A DNA stretch of 64,000 nt from Ancylomarina sp. DW003 (GCF_029029505.1 NZ_JAKJSD010000013.1:60368-124367); one strand, 5' to 3'. Shown: positions 8,167 to 17,507, numbered from the stretch's first letter. Program-made: numbers and translations. Notes: generated by a model not told the origin, from the letters alone.

Positions 8167-9501
8167 CTAATCAATAATTTCGCCGATCAGGGTTGCTGAA
8201 GTACAACTTACAGCTTTTACCATAACGAAATCACCGACTTTAAGATTCTTTCGTGGTAAAACAAAAGCTTTATTTTGAGAGCTTCTACCATACATCTCTT
8301 CATTTGATTTTTTAGAAACACCTTCAATTAATATTTCGAAGATCTTTCCAATATCTCTTTTGTTACTTTCAAGAGATAATTGTCTTTGAAGAGCAATCAT
8401 TTCATCCAAACGTTTCGATTTTACATCTTCAGGAATATTATCCTTTAAATTTTTATAAGCAAAAGTTCCCGGACGCTCAGAATATTTAAACATATAAGAA
8501 TAATCATAACCTGCCCACTTCATCAAATCTAAAGTTTCTTGAAATTCCTCTTCTGTTTCGTTATGAAATCCGACAAAAATGTCCGAAGTCAAGCCACAAT
8601 CCGGCAAATATTTACGAATGGCTTCAACACGGTCCATATACCATTCACGTGTATATTTACGGCGCATATTTTTTAAAACCTCATTGCTTCCAGATTGAAC
8701 TGGCAAATGAATGCATTTACAAATATTTGAATTTGCAGCCATCACTTTAAGTGTGTCATCACTCATATCCTTAGGATGCGAAGTGGCAAAACGAATACGC
8801 ATATTAGGCTCAGCCTGAGCTACCATCTCTAATAATTCCGGGAATGTAATTTCAGAAACAGAATTCTTAAAATGATATGAATTAACATTCTGTCCTAGTA
8901 GAGTTACTTCTTTATAACCTTTTGACGCCAAATCCTTAACTTCTTTAAGAATACTCTCAAAGTTACGGCTACGTTCTCTACCTCTTGTGTAAGGAACAAT
9001 ACAGTAAGTACAAAAGTTATTACAACCCCGCATAATAGAAACAAAACCCGAGATAGCAGTTTCATCAATACGAGAAGGGCAAATATCCTTATAAGTTTCA
9101 GTCAACGACAAGTCAATATTGATGGCCTTTTCCCCTTTCTCTGCTTGTTTAACAAGCAATGGCAGATCCATATAAGCATCTGGCCCAACGACAATATTTA
9201 CGTTTTTCTCTTGCTCAAAAAGTTTCTCCCCCAGTCGCTCAGCCATACAGCCAATAACACCAACCAAGAGTTTTGGATTCTTCTTTTTTAACTCGCTAAA
9301 TCCCTGAACTCTACCACGAACCCTTTGTTCTGCATTCTCACGCACAGAGCAGGTGTTAACCAAAATCACATCAGCCGCAGCTCTTTCCTTAGTTCTCTCA
9401 AAACCGTCGTGCTCCATAATGGCAGCTACGACTTCACTATCGGCAACATTCATTTGACACCCATAGGTTTCCATGAATAGTTTTTTCTTGCTATCGCTCA
9501 T
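8167..9501 (-). CDS. miaB: MiaB, tRNA-2-methylthio-N6-isopentenyladenosine synthase
   Basis: This 444-residue radical-SAM methylthiotransferase adds a methylthio group to i6A37 of tRNAs reading UNN codons. The N-terminal UPF0004 domain carries the three auxiliary-cluster cysteines C15, C51 and C85 (contexts YGCQMN, NTCSVRENA, IGCMAERL). The radical-SAM motif CNNFCTYC has C160, C164 and C167. The C-terminal end from about 375 is a TRAM RNA-binding domain. The contexts fit MiaB better than MtaB or RimO. It stands alone on the minus strand, with a good promoter upstream, and converges on the ftsZ-side genes. Confidence 0.95.
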   Translation of the reverse strand: MSDSKKKLFMETYGCQMNVADSEVVAAIMEHDGFERTKERAAADVILVNTCSVRENAEQRVRGRVQGFSELKKKNPKLLVGVIGCMAERLGEKLFEQEKNVNIVVGPDAYMDLPLLVKQAEKGEKAINIDLSLTETYKDICPSRIDETAISGFVSIMRGCNNFCTYCIVPYTRGRERSRNFESILKEVKDLASKGYKEVTLLGQNVNSYHFKNSVSEITFPELLEMVAQAEPNMRIRFATSHPKDMSDDTLKVMAANSNICKCIHLPVQSGSNEVLKNMRRKYTREWYMDRVEAIRKYLPDCGLTSDIFVGFHNETEEEFQETLDLMKWAGYDYSYMFKYSERPGTFAYKNLKDNIPEDVKSKRLDEMIALQRQLSLESNKRDIGKIFEILIEGVSKKSNEEMYGRSSQNKAFVLPRKNLKVGDFVMVKAVSCTSATLIGEIID

Positions 9502-9834
9502 TGTCTTCCTATTATCCTTAGATTTTCACTCGAGTCAAGCCGAGCGAACTCATATTCTTTTTTATAACGCGCAAAGATAGATCATATTAGCTGAAACACA
9601 ATTGGACTTGTACAAAATCTCCTGATATAGATTCAGTAAACACAAGCGTTCAGCCTACAAAAAACACGCTTAATGTACTTTTATGAGGAATGCTTCTTCG
9701 TTTTTTAAAGAAGTCAATATAAAATTCCGATATTTAGGCCATAATTGACTTTGGTAGGTTCTATTCAAGTATTTATTGATCACTATTAGTCAAAACCAAT
9801 TACAACAAAGCCTTATATTTAGAATCGTATAACA
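9502..9834. other. Gene-free gap with miaB promoter
   Basis: This is a divergent intergenic region between miaB (minus) and an acyltransferase (plus). It holds the miaB promoter at 9572-9601. The box TATATTTA at 9814-9821 is one base off the -7 consensus and could serve the acyltransferase gene, but it has no TTG partner. Nothing else was recognised. Confidence 0.5.
9572..9601 (-). promoter_or_regulatory. miaB promoter
   Basis: On the minus strand TTG (9601-9599) is followed after exactly 19 bases by TATCTTTG (9579-9572). This matches the Bacteroidota consensus, and transcription would start near 9566, giving a leader of about 65 bases. Confidence 0.75.
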
Positions 9835-10662
9835 ATGCAAGACCAATCAAAATCGCAGGATTTTAAAAAGATAGATCTTAAACAAGTATTTGCTAGTAAA
9901 GGAAAACTAATTCCTGGTTTTATAATTTCATATTTAAAACGAATTATTCATCAAGATGAGCTAAATGATTTCCTATCAAGAAATCACCAAAAGCAAGGCA
10001 TTGATTTTTCTCAAGCCGTTTTGGATGAATTATCAATTTCATACGAAATTAATGGTCTTGAGAAGTTAGATAAAAGCAAACGATACCTTTTGGTTGCTAA
10101 TCATCCACTGGGTGGACCAGATGGTCTTATCCTTATTAGTCTTTTTGGCAAACACTTTAAAACCATCCGCTTTTTGGTTAATGATATTCTTATGAATATT
10201 AAAAATATGGGCAAGGTCTTTGTTCCTATCAACAAACATGGTGGTCAGGCCAAAGAAGCAGCAAAAATTATTGAAGCAGCATACAGTTCTGATTCTACAA
10301 TTCTGACTTTCCCTGCCGGACTTGTTTCCAGAAAACAACAAGGTGTAATCAAAGATCTTGAATGGAAAAAGAGCTTTATTGTAAAAGCTAAGAAACACGA
10401 GCGTGATATTGTGCCAATTCACATCAGTGGTCGCAACTCGAATTTCTTCTACAACCTGGCCAATTTCAGAAAATTTATTGGACTTAAAGCCAATATTGAG
10501 ATGTTATATCTGGTAAACGAATTGTTTAAACAAAGAGGAAAACAATTTAAAATAACGATTGGTGATCCTATCCCATTCGAAAGCATAGATCGTAGTTTAA
10601 ACCATAATCAATGGGCTGAAAAAATTAAGAAACAGTGTTACGACCTTTCTACAAATAACTAA
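9835..10662 (+). CDS. PlsC-like lipid acyltransferase
   Basis: This 275-residue acyltransferase has the family signature NHPLGGPDG at 89-97 (H90 then D96, the HX5D catalytic pair). A second block is VFVPINKHGG, and FPAG at 159-162 stands in the position of the FPEG substrate motif. It probably transfers an acyl chain to a hydroxyl group of a lipid precursor at the inner membrane. The next gene on the same strand is an OlsB-like N-acyltransferase. The pair therefore resembles the N- plus O-acyltransferase sets that make ornithine or glycine lipids, with this gene as the O-acylating partner. That pathway assignment is inference, and lyso-PA acylation is the alternative. Confidence 0.75.
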   Translation: MQDQSKSQDFKKIDLKQVFASKGKLIPGFIISYLKRIIHQDELNDFLSRNHQKQGIDFSQAVLDELSISYEINGLEKLDKSKRYLLVANHPLGGPDGLILISLFGKHFKTIRFLVNDILMNIKNMGKVFVPINKHGGQAKEAAKIIEAAYSSDSTILTFPAGLVSRKQQGVIKDLEWKKSFIVKAKKHERDIVPIHISGRNSNFFYNLANFRKFIGLKANIEMLYLVNELFKQRGKQFKITIGDPIPFESIDRSLNHNQWAEKIKKQCYDLSTNN

Positions 10663-10829
10663 ATCGAAAACCTATAAGTAACAGCATATTTAAATGGATT
10701 TAAGAATCTCCGCGCATTAGATATGGAGTTATCCTTATTTTCACTTATATTGCTAGAATTACACCACAAGCGATTTCCATTTATCTTAATTGATAATTAA
10801 GAAACCGAAGCCAATTAAAAATTAAACAA

Positions 10830-11810
10830 ATGAAAGATATAATCCCACCAGTAGATCGAGAGCTTCTTGAAAAAGAGCTCACTGAGGAGCGATTTGTGAG
10901 AAAGACCAATAAGGGATCTAACGAAATATACTGCTTTACTCATCATGACTCACCTAACTTGATGCGTGAAGTTGGACGTTTACGCGAAATAACATTTAGA
11001 AAAGCCGGTGGTGGTACAGGCAAAGAAACTGATATTGATCATTATGATTTAGATGAGAAGCCATATCATCAGCTTATTGTTTGGGATCCAAGTGCAAAAG
11101 AAATTTTAGGTGGTTATCGCTATATTATCTGCAAAGATGCACATGTAAATGAACAGGGAGATTTACTTCTGGCGACATCAAGATTATTCGATTTTTCTGA
11201 TGAATTTAAATCGCAATATCTTCCTGATATGATTGAACTTGGGCGTTCTTTTGTTCAGCCGGAATATCAATCAATTTTAAAAGGACGAAAGAGTCTTTAT
11301 GCATTAGACAATTTATGGGATGGGCTTGGTGCTCTAATTGTGGAGTATCCTGAGGTCAAATATTTCTTTGGGAAAGTGACCATGTATCCTCATTTTAACA
11401 CCGAGGCTAGAAATCATATTTTGTATTTCATGAATCGCATGTTCAACGATCCTGATAAACTGGCTTGGCCTTTGAATCCTCTGAAAACAGATGCAGACAC
11501 AGCTGACATGGACGCAACTTATAATGGTGTTGATTTCAAAGAAAATTACAAAATTCTATCACGAATTGTACGTGAAAATGGAGCTAATATCCCACCATTA
11601 ATCAATGCTTACATGGGCTTATCTCCAACGATGAGAAGCTTTGGAACAGCTGTAAATTCGCATTTTGGTGATGTTGAAGAAACAGGTATCATGATTACTA
11701 TTGAGGATGTGTATGAAAATAAAGTCGAACGACATATTTCTTCGTATTTGAATTTCCTTAAGATTCGATTACCAAAAACAAACTTCCATTTATTCAAAAA
11801 AAGACATTAG
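10830..11810 (+). CDS. OlsB/GlsB-like GNAT N-acyltransferase
   Basis: This 326-residue protein carries the GNAT fold of the group often labelled hemolysin or OlsB-like. Supporting segments are REITFRKAGGGTGKETDIDH, YHQLIVWDPSAKEILGGYR and MIELGRSFVQPEYQ, the last with the ELGRSFV hallmark. OlsB enzymes attach 3-hydroxyacyl groups to the amino group of ornithine. Bacteroides GlsB uses glycine. The amino acid substrate cannot be read from the sequence. It lies 167 bases after the PlsC-like gene on the same strand, fitting a two-step aminolipid pathway. Length is longer than minimal OlsB, as is common in Bacteroidota. It ends at a bidirectional terminator. Confidence 0.75.
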   Translation: MKDIIPPVDRELLEKELTEERFVRKTNKGSNEIYCFTHHDSPNLMREVGRLREITFRKAGGGTGKETDIDHYDLDEKPYHQLIVWDPSAKEILGGYRYIICKDAHVNEQGDLLLATSRLFDFSDEFKSQYLPDMIELGRSFVQPEYQSILKGRKSLYALDNLWDGLGALIVEYPEVKYFFGKVTMYPHFNTEARNHILYFMNRMFNDPDKLAWPLNPLKTDADTADMDATYNGVDFKENYKILSRIVRENGANIPPLINAYMGLSPTMRSFGTAVNSHFGDVEETGIMITIEDVYENKVERHISSYLNFLKIRLPKTNFHLFKKRH

Positions 11811-11836
11811 TCAATTTGTATTGGTCAAAACAAAAA

Positions 11837-11860
11837 AAGTCATCCATAATTGGATGACTT
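11837..11860. terminator. Bidirectional terminator
   Basis: A 10-bp stem (AAGTCATCCA with TGGATGACTT) around TAAT is preceded by a run of A and followed by TTCTTG. It lies between convergent genes ending at 11810 and 11885. Confidence 0.75.
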
Positions 11861-11884
11861 TCTTGCATTATTTTATTTCGTAAC

Positions 11885-13786
11885 TTAATAAGCTCTTTTT
11901 GTATTTCCTTCAACATAGTTGATAAATGATGTATTTACAACCTTGTTTCCTCCCGGAGTTGGGTAGTCACCTGTGAAATACCAGTCACCATTATTTTCAG
12001 GACAAGCAGCGTGTAAGTTTTCTATTGATTGGAAAACAATCTTCACTTCTGCATTCATGTTTTCCGGAGTTAACTGTTCAGAAATTTTATCCGATATTTC
12101 TTCCGGAGTAAATGGCTTATAGATTTCAGTTACATAATTCATAACTTCTTCTTTAGGCAAGTTTTCCTGAGCTTTACATTTCTGGTAAACATCATCAATT
12201 ACGTTCTCCATATTTCTTTCCTTAAGCAAAGCAATTGCTGCATTAAAGGCACAGAAATCGCCCATTCTTGTCATATCAATACCATAACAGTCTGGGTAAC
12301 GAATTTGAGGTGCCGATGAAACAACAACAATCTTCTTTGGATGAAGTCTATCGAGAATTCTTAGGATACTTTTCTTAAGCGTTGTTCCCCGAACGATTGA
12401 ATCGTCAATAATCACTAGATTATCAACATCGTTACGAACAATACCATAAGTTACATCATAAACGTGACCAACTAAATCGTCACGACCTTCGTCTCCAGAA
12501 ATAAATGTTCTTAGCTTAACATCTTTAACAGCTATTTTCTCAACACGAGGTTCTACCGAAATAATCTCCTGTAATTTTTCTTCAGTCCATTCGCCGTTTA
12601 GATCATGAATCTTACGTTTCTTGTCCTCTTGCAAGTGATTTCGAACACCTTCCATCATTCCGTAAAAAGCAGTCTCGGCTGTGTTAGGAATGAATGAAAA
12701 AACAGAGTTCGCAATATCATTATCGATACTATCAAGAATGGCAGGTGTTAAAAGCTCACCCAATTTCTTTCTTTCAAGATAGATATCCTTATCAGATCCA
12801 CGAGAGAAATAAATACGCTCAAATGAACAAGATCTGCGTTTTTGTGGCACACGTACAGGTACTTCAGCAACATCACCATTCTTTCTAATGATTACGCCAT
12901 TTCCTGGCTCAATTTCTTTAATCGTATCAGCTTTTACATTCAAGGCTGTTTGAATAACCGGACGCTCTGAAGCAACCACGACAATCTCATCATCCTGATA
13001 ATAATAGGCTGGACGTATACCCCATGGGTCACGCATTACAAAAGAATCACCATGCCCAAACATACCAGCAATAGCATAACCACCATCCCAATCACGAGAA
13101 GCGCTTGCCAATACTTTCTGAACGTCAAGATTATTCTCAATTAATGGAGAAATTTCCTGAGAAGTAAAACCTTCATTTTTATATTGTCTGAATTTAAGTT
13201 GATTCTCCTCATCAAGATAATGACCAACCTTTTCAAGAATAGTTACTGTATCAGTATAATCTGTTGGACTCTGACCTAAGGAAACCAATAGATCAAATAA
13301 TTCATCAACATTGGTTAGGTTAAAGTTACCTGCCAATACCAAGTTACGAGAACGCCAGTTGTTTTCACGCTTAACAGGGTGAACAAAATCGATACTGTTA
13401 CGACCAAATGTTCCGTAACGAAGGTGACCTAAATAAACTTCTCCTGCGAAAGGTACATTTTCTTTAGCCCACTTAGCATCTTCAAATTGTTCTGGATTAG
13501 CTTCTCTTTTTATTGCCAAATCGCCATAAATACTATCGAAAACATCCTTTATTGGCTGATTCCCATTAGAACGATGACGATGAATATACTTTGTTCCTGG
13601 TTGCTGATCGATTTTTATACTAGCGGCTCCTGCTCCTTCTTGTCCTCTGTTGTGTTGCTTCTCCATCAAAAGACAAAGCTTCTGAATTCCATATTGCCAA
13701 GTCCCATACTTTTCCTGATAATACTCAAGAGGTTTACGCAAACGGACTAAAGCTATTCCGCACTCGTGTTTAAGTTGATCACTCAT
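11885..13786 (-). CDS. purF: Amidophosphoribosyltransferase, long Bacteroidota form
   Basis: This 633-residue protein has an N-terminal Ntn glutaminase domain, with C9 in the HECGIALV context as the likely nucleophile. The C-terminal phosphoribosyltransferase domain carries the PRPP loop VIIDDSIVRGTT. The reaction makes 5-phosphoribosylamine from PRPP and glutamine at the start of purine synthesis. It is clearly longer than the usual 470-500 residue PurF. Bacteroidota often carry such a long form, sometimes besides a standard purF, so this may not be the only copy. It is monocistronic here. A TAATTTTG box on the minus strand at 13845-13838 may be its -7 element. Confidence 0.82.
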   Translation of the reverse strand: MSDQLKHECGIALVRLRKPLEYYQEKYGTWQYGIQKLCLLMEKQHNRGQEGAGAASIKIDQQPGTKYIHRHRSNGNQPIKDVFDSIYGDLAIKREANPEQFEDAKWAKENVPFAGEVYLGHLRYGTFGRNSIDFVHPVKRENNWRSRNLVLAGNFNLTNVDELFDLLVSLGQSPTDYTDTVTILEKVGHYLDEENQLKFRQYKNEGFTSQEISPLIENNLDVQKVLASASRDWDGGYAIAGMFGHGDSFVMRDPWGIRPAYYYQDDEIVVVASERPVIQTALNVKADTIKEIEPGNGVIIRKNGDVAEVPVRVPQKRRSCSFERIYFSRGSDKDIYLERKKLGELLTPAILDSIDNDIANSVFSFIPNTAETAFYGMMEGVRNHLQEDKKRKIHDLNGEWTEEKLQEIISVEPRVEKIAVKDVKLRTFISGDEGRDDLVGHVYDVTYGIVRNDVDNLVIIDDSIVRGTTLKKSILRILDRLHPKKIVVVSSAPQIRYPDCYGIDMTRMGDFCAFNAAIALLKERNMENVIDDVYQKCKAQENLPKEEVMNYVTEIYKPFTPEEISDKISEQLTPENMNAEVKIVFQSIENLHAACPENNGDWYFTGDYPTPGGNKVVNTSFINYVEGNTKRAY

Positions 13787-13837
13787 TTCGATTTATTATA
13801 ATGGTTATTTAGTACTCTCAATATCTATCGTAAAGGG

Positions 13838-13845
13838 CAAAATTA
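13838..13845 (-). promoter_or_regulatory. Possible -7 box upstream of purF
   Basis: TAATTTTG on the minus strand matches TAnnTTTG and lies 52 bases before the start codon. No TTG element at the right spacing was found. Confidence 0.3.
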
Positions 13846-13874
13846 CAATTTCCTTTACATTTTTTTTATAAAAA

Positions 13875-13902
13875 AAACCGCTTAGGTTCATCCAAGCAGT
13901 TT
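13875..13902 (-). terminator. Terminator of the SPOR-domain gene
   Basis: On the minus strand AAACTGCTTGG pairs with CCTAAGCGGTTT (with a G-U pair and a bulge), then a run of T follows. It lies just after the stop of the SPOR gene. Confidence 0.6.
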
Positions 13903-13906
13903 CATA

Positions 13907-14473
13907 TTATTCAATTTCTTCAGTCTCAACTTTTTCTTCCATCTCAAGGTCAATCAAATTTATCTGATCTTTCACAAGATAGCAGTATGGATAAATTTTC
14001 ACACACTCTTTGTATAGATGCATGGCTTCGAATTTATTCCTAAAGTTTCCTATTCGCACCCTAAAATCCGGCGCTTGATATTTCACATACACTTTTTCAT
14101 CCGGGAATCGCTCTCTAAGATCTTCACTAATCGCTGTTGCTTTCTCCCTATCACGACCTCCTCCGGAAAAAACCTGAATTCGATAACCTAGAAAACCAGG
14201 TACATCAGAATTTTCAGCCCTATCAATTCTCAATAATTCATCGATTAGATAATCCTGAACAATTCTCACTTTTCCATCTTCTCCATTATTCAATTTGAGT
14301 CTATCAATAAATTCAACATTCCCCTCGTAGAATTCTATTTTTTTCACACGAATAGAATCTTGAACTCGTTGATCAAGAGAATCTATGTTTTGAATGTAGT
14401 CATTTACTTGCGCTTGAAGTGATGACACAAAAAAAACGAATACTAGAGTAAGTAAAGAAAAAGGATACCTCAT
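13907..14473 (-). CDS. Secreted SPOR-domain protein
   Basis: The 188-residue protein has an N-terminal signal peptide (MRYPFSLLTLVFVFFVSSLQ, cleavage after AQA). A helical linker follows, then a SPOR domain at about 95-175 (YRIQVFSGGGRDREKA, VRIGNFRNKFEA). SPOR domains bind denuded glycan strands at the division septum. The protein therefore probably sits in the periplasm at the septum, or handles peptidoglycan remodelling elsewhere. No catalytic domain is present. A TAGTTTTG box lies 17 bases upstream (14497-14490, minus), which would give a very short leader. Confidence 0.8.
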   Translation of the reverse strand: MRYPFSLLTLVFVFFVSSLQAQVNDYIQNIDSLDQRVQDSIRVKKIEFYEGNVEFIDRLKLNNGEDGKVRIVQDYLIDELLRIDRAENSDVPGFLGYRIQVFSGGGRDREKATAISEDLRERFPDEKVYVKYQAPDFRVRIGNFRNKFEAMHLYKECVKIYPYCYLVKDQINLIDLEMEEKVETEEIE

Positions 14474-14825
14474 CTTAAATATGTTTGTCCAAAACTAATT
14501 AGTTCGCTATTCTATTAATAGTCTCGCAAGTATTACACAAATACAACTGATTATCAATACTTTTTAAATCTCTAGAATAGATCTCAAAAATAAGCAAAAT
14601 TATCAAGCTTCAAATATAATTTAACGATTGATAAGATTTCTCTTTATCATTAGGTCTATCCAAGAAAATAAGATTCAAGCACAACTCACAATATCAACAC
14701 ATTAGCCACTAAACGAAAGAAGTCAGAAGCTTATAAGGAAATATTATTAAGGCTATATTTTATACTTGAGATACTGATAATTCGAGCTTATATCTAAATT
14801 ATTCTCTGAAAGAAGGGAAAAAGAA

Positions 14826-14903
14826 AAAGGATGGTAACCACAACCATCCTTTCTTCTAACTATTAACCAAAATTTGAAGATTGATTCCAAGGATTCAGTC
14901 TTC
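14826..14903 (-). ncRNA. Candidate small RNA with own promoter and terminator
   Basis: On the minus strand a TATTTTTG box (14916-14909) with CAA/TTG at 14937-14935 (spacing 18) would start transcription near 14903. The first 28 bases can fold into an imperfect hairpin (GAAGA with TCTTC, TGA with TCA, TCC with GGA). The end is a strong 10-bp hairpin (AAAGGATGGT with ACCATCCTTT) followed by TTCTTTTTC. The unit would be about 78-85 nt and contains no ORF. It could also be a remnant leader or attenuator. I found no match to a known RNA family. Confidence 0.4.
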
Positions 14904-15222
14904 GTGAGCAAAAATAAGATCTATAATTTAAATTCAACATTATAATAACGAAAAATAAGCCAAAATGCCCTATAACATATTATTAATCAAGCAGACTTTA
15001 GTGCACTTCCTCCCTTTATTTATAATAATAAACGAACCCTAATTTAATAAATAAGAATGCTTAAGCATTGATCAGCAAAAAGCTACATCGCAGAAATTTA
15101 TCAAAGTAATAAATATTGTTTCACTACTAAACGATAATAAAAGATAATCCACCTAACATACTTTAAAGCTTTCTTCCTCCGTTAAAGATTGTTAAGCATG
15201 AATCACTGCATAAGTATTTTTC

Positions 15223-15230
15223 TATATTTG
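15223..15230 (+). promoter_or_regulatory. -7 box next to the kinase start codon
   Basis: TATATTTG matches TAnnTTTG and ends only five bases before the ATG at 15236. Transcription would begin at or next to the start codon, suggesting a leaderless message. No TTG at 19-21 bases upstream was seen. Confidence 0.45.
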
Positions 15231-15235
15231 TAGTT

Positions 15236-16723
15236 ATGAGTAAAAAATACATATGGTTAGTTACTATCGTTTTGGCGATATCCTTATGCGGTATGATCTT
15301 CATTCAGATCAAATACTACCAGTCTACAGCTAAAATAAAAGAAGAGCAGTTTGTTCTGACGGTAAGTAAAGCCCTTGACCAAGTTGTGGAAAAAATGGAT
15401 TCGGACGATGAAGCCAAAAGTATTTTGGAAGGTAACACGCAAACCGATACAAAAATTACCAGCACAAGAACTATAAACGGCTACAGATACGATATAGAAT
15501 TTCCACAACAACCAAGTCAGCAATCTTCAAAAGCGAGTAATTACCGCGAAGAACAAGTTCTCTTTAAAGGAACGAAAATTGATGCAAGAAGTCTAAATGA
15601 ACTATTAAAGAAGCAAGCAGCAACTCGATCTCGTTTCTTAAGCAACTCTTATCAGTTTGAAACCTATCGATTAGCTCGCGAAACGATGCCTCTAAAGGAA
15701 CGAGTTGATTTAAATACAATTCAAAAATTAATAAAAGAGAAGCTAATAAATAATGGAATAAAACTGGATTTTGAATATGCCGTAAAATCAGAAAATAAAT
15801 TTGAAAAAAAATCAGCAAATTATTTTAATAATACAAGAAAAGAAACTTATTCAAAACAGTTATTTCCGAATGATACCTACGGAAATACACATGAGCTATT
15901 AATACATTTCCCTGGGATGCATGAATATATTATTCAGTCCTATACGATGTTATTACCTTCATTAGTTTTATCATTAATATTGATTTTATGTTGTGCTCTA
16001 ACTATTTTCATCATATTCAGACAGAAGCGTTTATCAAAAATTAAAAACGATTTCATCAACAATATGACTCACGAGTTTAAAACACCTATTTCAACTATTT
16101 CTTTAGCATCGCAAATGCTGCAAGACAATTCGGTAACCACAACACCTACCAGTATTAACCAAATGGCGAAAATAATAAGTGATGAAAGCCGTAGATTAAG
16201 TTATCAGGTTGAAAAAGTTTTACAAATGGCTATCTTTAACGAAGGTCGTTTAAAATTAAAATTGAAAGCTATAAACGTTCATTCTATTATTGAGAATTTA
16301 ATGCCTAATTTCACAATTAGGGTTGAAGATAAAAAAGGAAATACTTACCAGCACCTTGACGCTAGTGAAGATTTGGTGATGTTGGACGAAGTTCATGTTG
16401 GTAACATGCTTTCTAACCTTTTGGACAATGCAATAAAGTACAGTAAAGATACACCTGAAATAAGTATTAGTACACGAAATAAGGATAAAGGAATTGCGAT
16501 ATCGATTACCGATAATGGTATTGGAATATCAAAAGAGGATCAGAAAATGGTTTTCGAAAGGTTCTTTAGAGTTCACACAGGAAATGTTCACGATGTGAAA
16601 GGTTTCGGTTTGGGTTTATCCTATGTAAAAAGAATTGCTGACGCACACGGAGGACATGTAAGTGTTGACAGCAGCCTTGGAAAAGGCACAAAATTTGAAG
16701 TATACCTGCCATTTAAAAAATAG
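15236..16723 (+). CDS. Sensor histidine kinase (RprX-like)
   Basis: This 495-residue kinase has one helix at about 5-24, a periplasmic domain to about 225 and a second helix near 238-262. A HisKA domain follows with the phospho-accepting H279 in NNMTHEFKTPISTIS. The HATPase_c domain has N box NLLDNAIKYS, G1 DNGIGIS and G2 GFGLGLSYV. The periplasmic domain has no recognised fold. It lies six bases before an OmpR-type regulator of RprY type, so the pair is probably a RprXY-like system. The start is fixed by the first membrane helix, and the next in-frame methionine falls inside it. Confidence 0.9.
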   Translation: MSKKYIWLVTIVLAISLCGMIFIQIKYYQSTAKIKEEQFVLTVSKALDQVVEKMDSDDEAKSILEGNTQTDTKITSTRTINGYRYDIEFPQQPSQQSSKASNYREEQVLFKGTKIDARSLNELLKKQAATRSRFLSNSYQFETYRLARETMPLKERVDLNTIQKLIKEKLINNGIKLDFEYAVKSENKFEKKSANYFNNTRKETYSKQLFPNDTYGNTHELLIHFPGMHEYIIQSYTMLLPSLVLSLILILCCALTIFIIFRQKRLSKIKNDFINNMTHEFKTPISTISLASQMLQDNSVTTTPTSINQMAKIISDESRRLSYQVEKVLQMAIFNEGRLKLKLKAINVHSIIENLMPNFTIRVEDKKGNTYQHLDASEDLVMLDEVHVGNMLSNLLDNAIKYSKDTPEISISTRNKDKGIAISITDNGIGISKEDQKMVFERFFRVHTGNVHDVKGFGLGLSYVKRIADAHGGHVSVDSSLGKGTKFEVYLPFKK

Positions 16724-16728
16724 ACATT

Positions 16729-17415
16729 ATGGAAAAAGAAATTAAAGTCTTATTGGCTGAAGATGATGCAAATCTCGGCCTACTGCTTAAAGAATATTTA
16801 GTAGCTAAGGGCTACAACACAACCTTATGTGAAGATGGAGATAAGGCATACGATGCATTTTTAAAGAATCCTTTTGATATTGGTATCTTCGACGTGATGA
16901 TGCCTCATCGCGATGGTTTTACTTTAGCCAAGGATATCCGTTTAATCAACTCTGAGATTCCAATCATATTCCTTACCGCAAAATCGATGAAAGATGATGT
17001 ATTGGAAGGTTTCAAATTAGGAGCTGACGATTATATGACCAAGCCATTTAGCATGGAAGAACTTTTAGTTCGTATCGAAGCTGTACTAAGACGTGCTGGT
17101 GGAAAAACAGAAAATAAGCAAGAAGAATTCAAATTGGGACGCTTCCTTTTCGATTCGAAAAAACAATTGCTTCATGATGGTGATAAGGTAATTAAACTTA
17201 CTACTAAAGAGTCTGAACTTCTTAAATTACTTTGTAATAATGCCAATGAAGTGCTAGAGCGTAACTTCGCTTTAAAAACCATTTGGTTAGACGATAATTA
17301 CTTTAATGCACGAAGTATGGATGTTTATATTACTAAGCTTCGTAAGCACTTAAAGCCTGAAACAAATATCGAAATTATTAATGTGCATGGTAAGGGTTAT
17401 AAACTGATCATGTAA
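16729..17415 (+). CDS. OmpR-family response regulator (RprY-like)
   Basis: The 228-residue protein has a receiver domain with acidic pocket E11/D12/D13 and phospho-accepting D55 in FDVMMPHRDGF. The switch residue is in PIIFLTAK, and K in DDYMTKPFSMEEL is also present. The C-terminal winged-helix DNA-binding domain (about 130-228) ends with the VHGKGYKL hallmark. The receiver wording closely follows Bacteroides RprY, from memory of that family. It is co-transcribed with the kinase and ends before a good terminator. Target genes cannot be deduced here. Confidence 0.92.
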   Translation: MEKEIKVLLAEDDANLGLLLKEYLVAKGYNTTLCEDGDKAYDAFLKNPFDIGIFDVMMPHRDGFTLAKDIRLINSEIPIIFLTAKSMKDDVLEGFKLGADDYMTKPFSMEELLVRIEAVLRRAGGKTENKQEEFKLGRFLFDSKKQLLHDGDKVIKLTTKESELLKLLCNNANEVLERNFALKTIWLDDNYFNARSMDVYITKLRKHLKPETNIEIINVHGKGYKLIM

Positions 17416-17440
17416 TATTTAAAAAAATAATATTGCTAGA

Positions 17441-17473
17441 AATCCCCAAAATAAATGCTTTGGGGATTTTTTG
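17441..17473 (+). terminator. Terminator after the response regulator
   Basis: AATCCCCAAA (17441-17450) pairs with TTTGGGGATT (17459-17468) around an eight-base loop, followed by a T run. Confidence 0.85.
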
Positions 17474-17483
17474 TGGAACTTTG

Positions 17484-17501
17484 CTACTATAAAAATAGTA
17501 G
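17484..17501. promoter_or_regulatory. Upstream BlaI-type operator
   Basis: Perfect inverted repeat CTACTA-TAAAAA-TAGTAG. It lies just before the TTG element of the blaI promoter and has the same arms as a second dyad 42 bp downstream (centre to centre, four helical turns). It is inferred to be a BlaI/MecI-family binding site. Confidence 0.7.
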
Positions 17502-17507
17502 AAATAT

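Larger units (their letters stand above)
14474..15235. other. 762-base gene-free gap
   Basis: This is a divergent region between the SPOR gene and a histidine kinase gene. No convincing ORF was seen. It contains a hairpin with flanking promoter-like boxes (a possible small RNA at 14826-14903) and, at its right end, the -7 box of the kinase gene. Confidence 0.6.
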
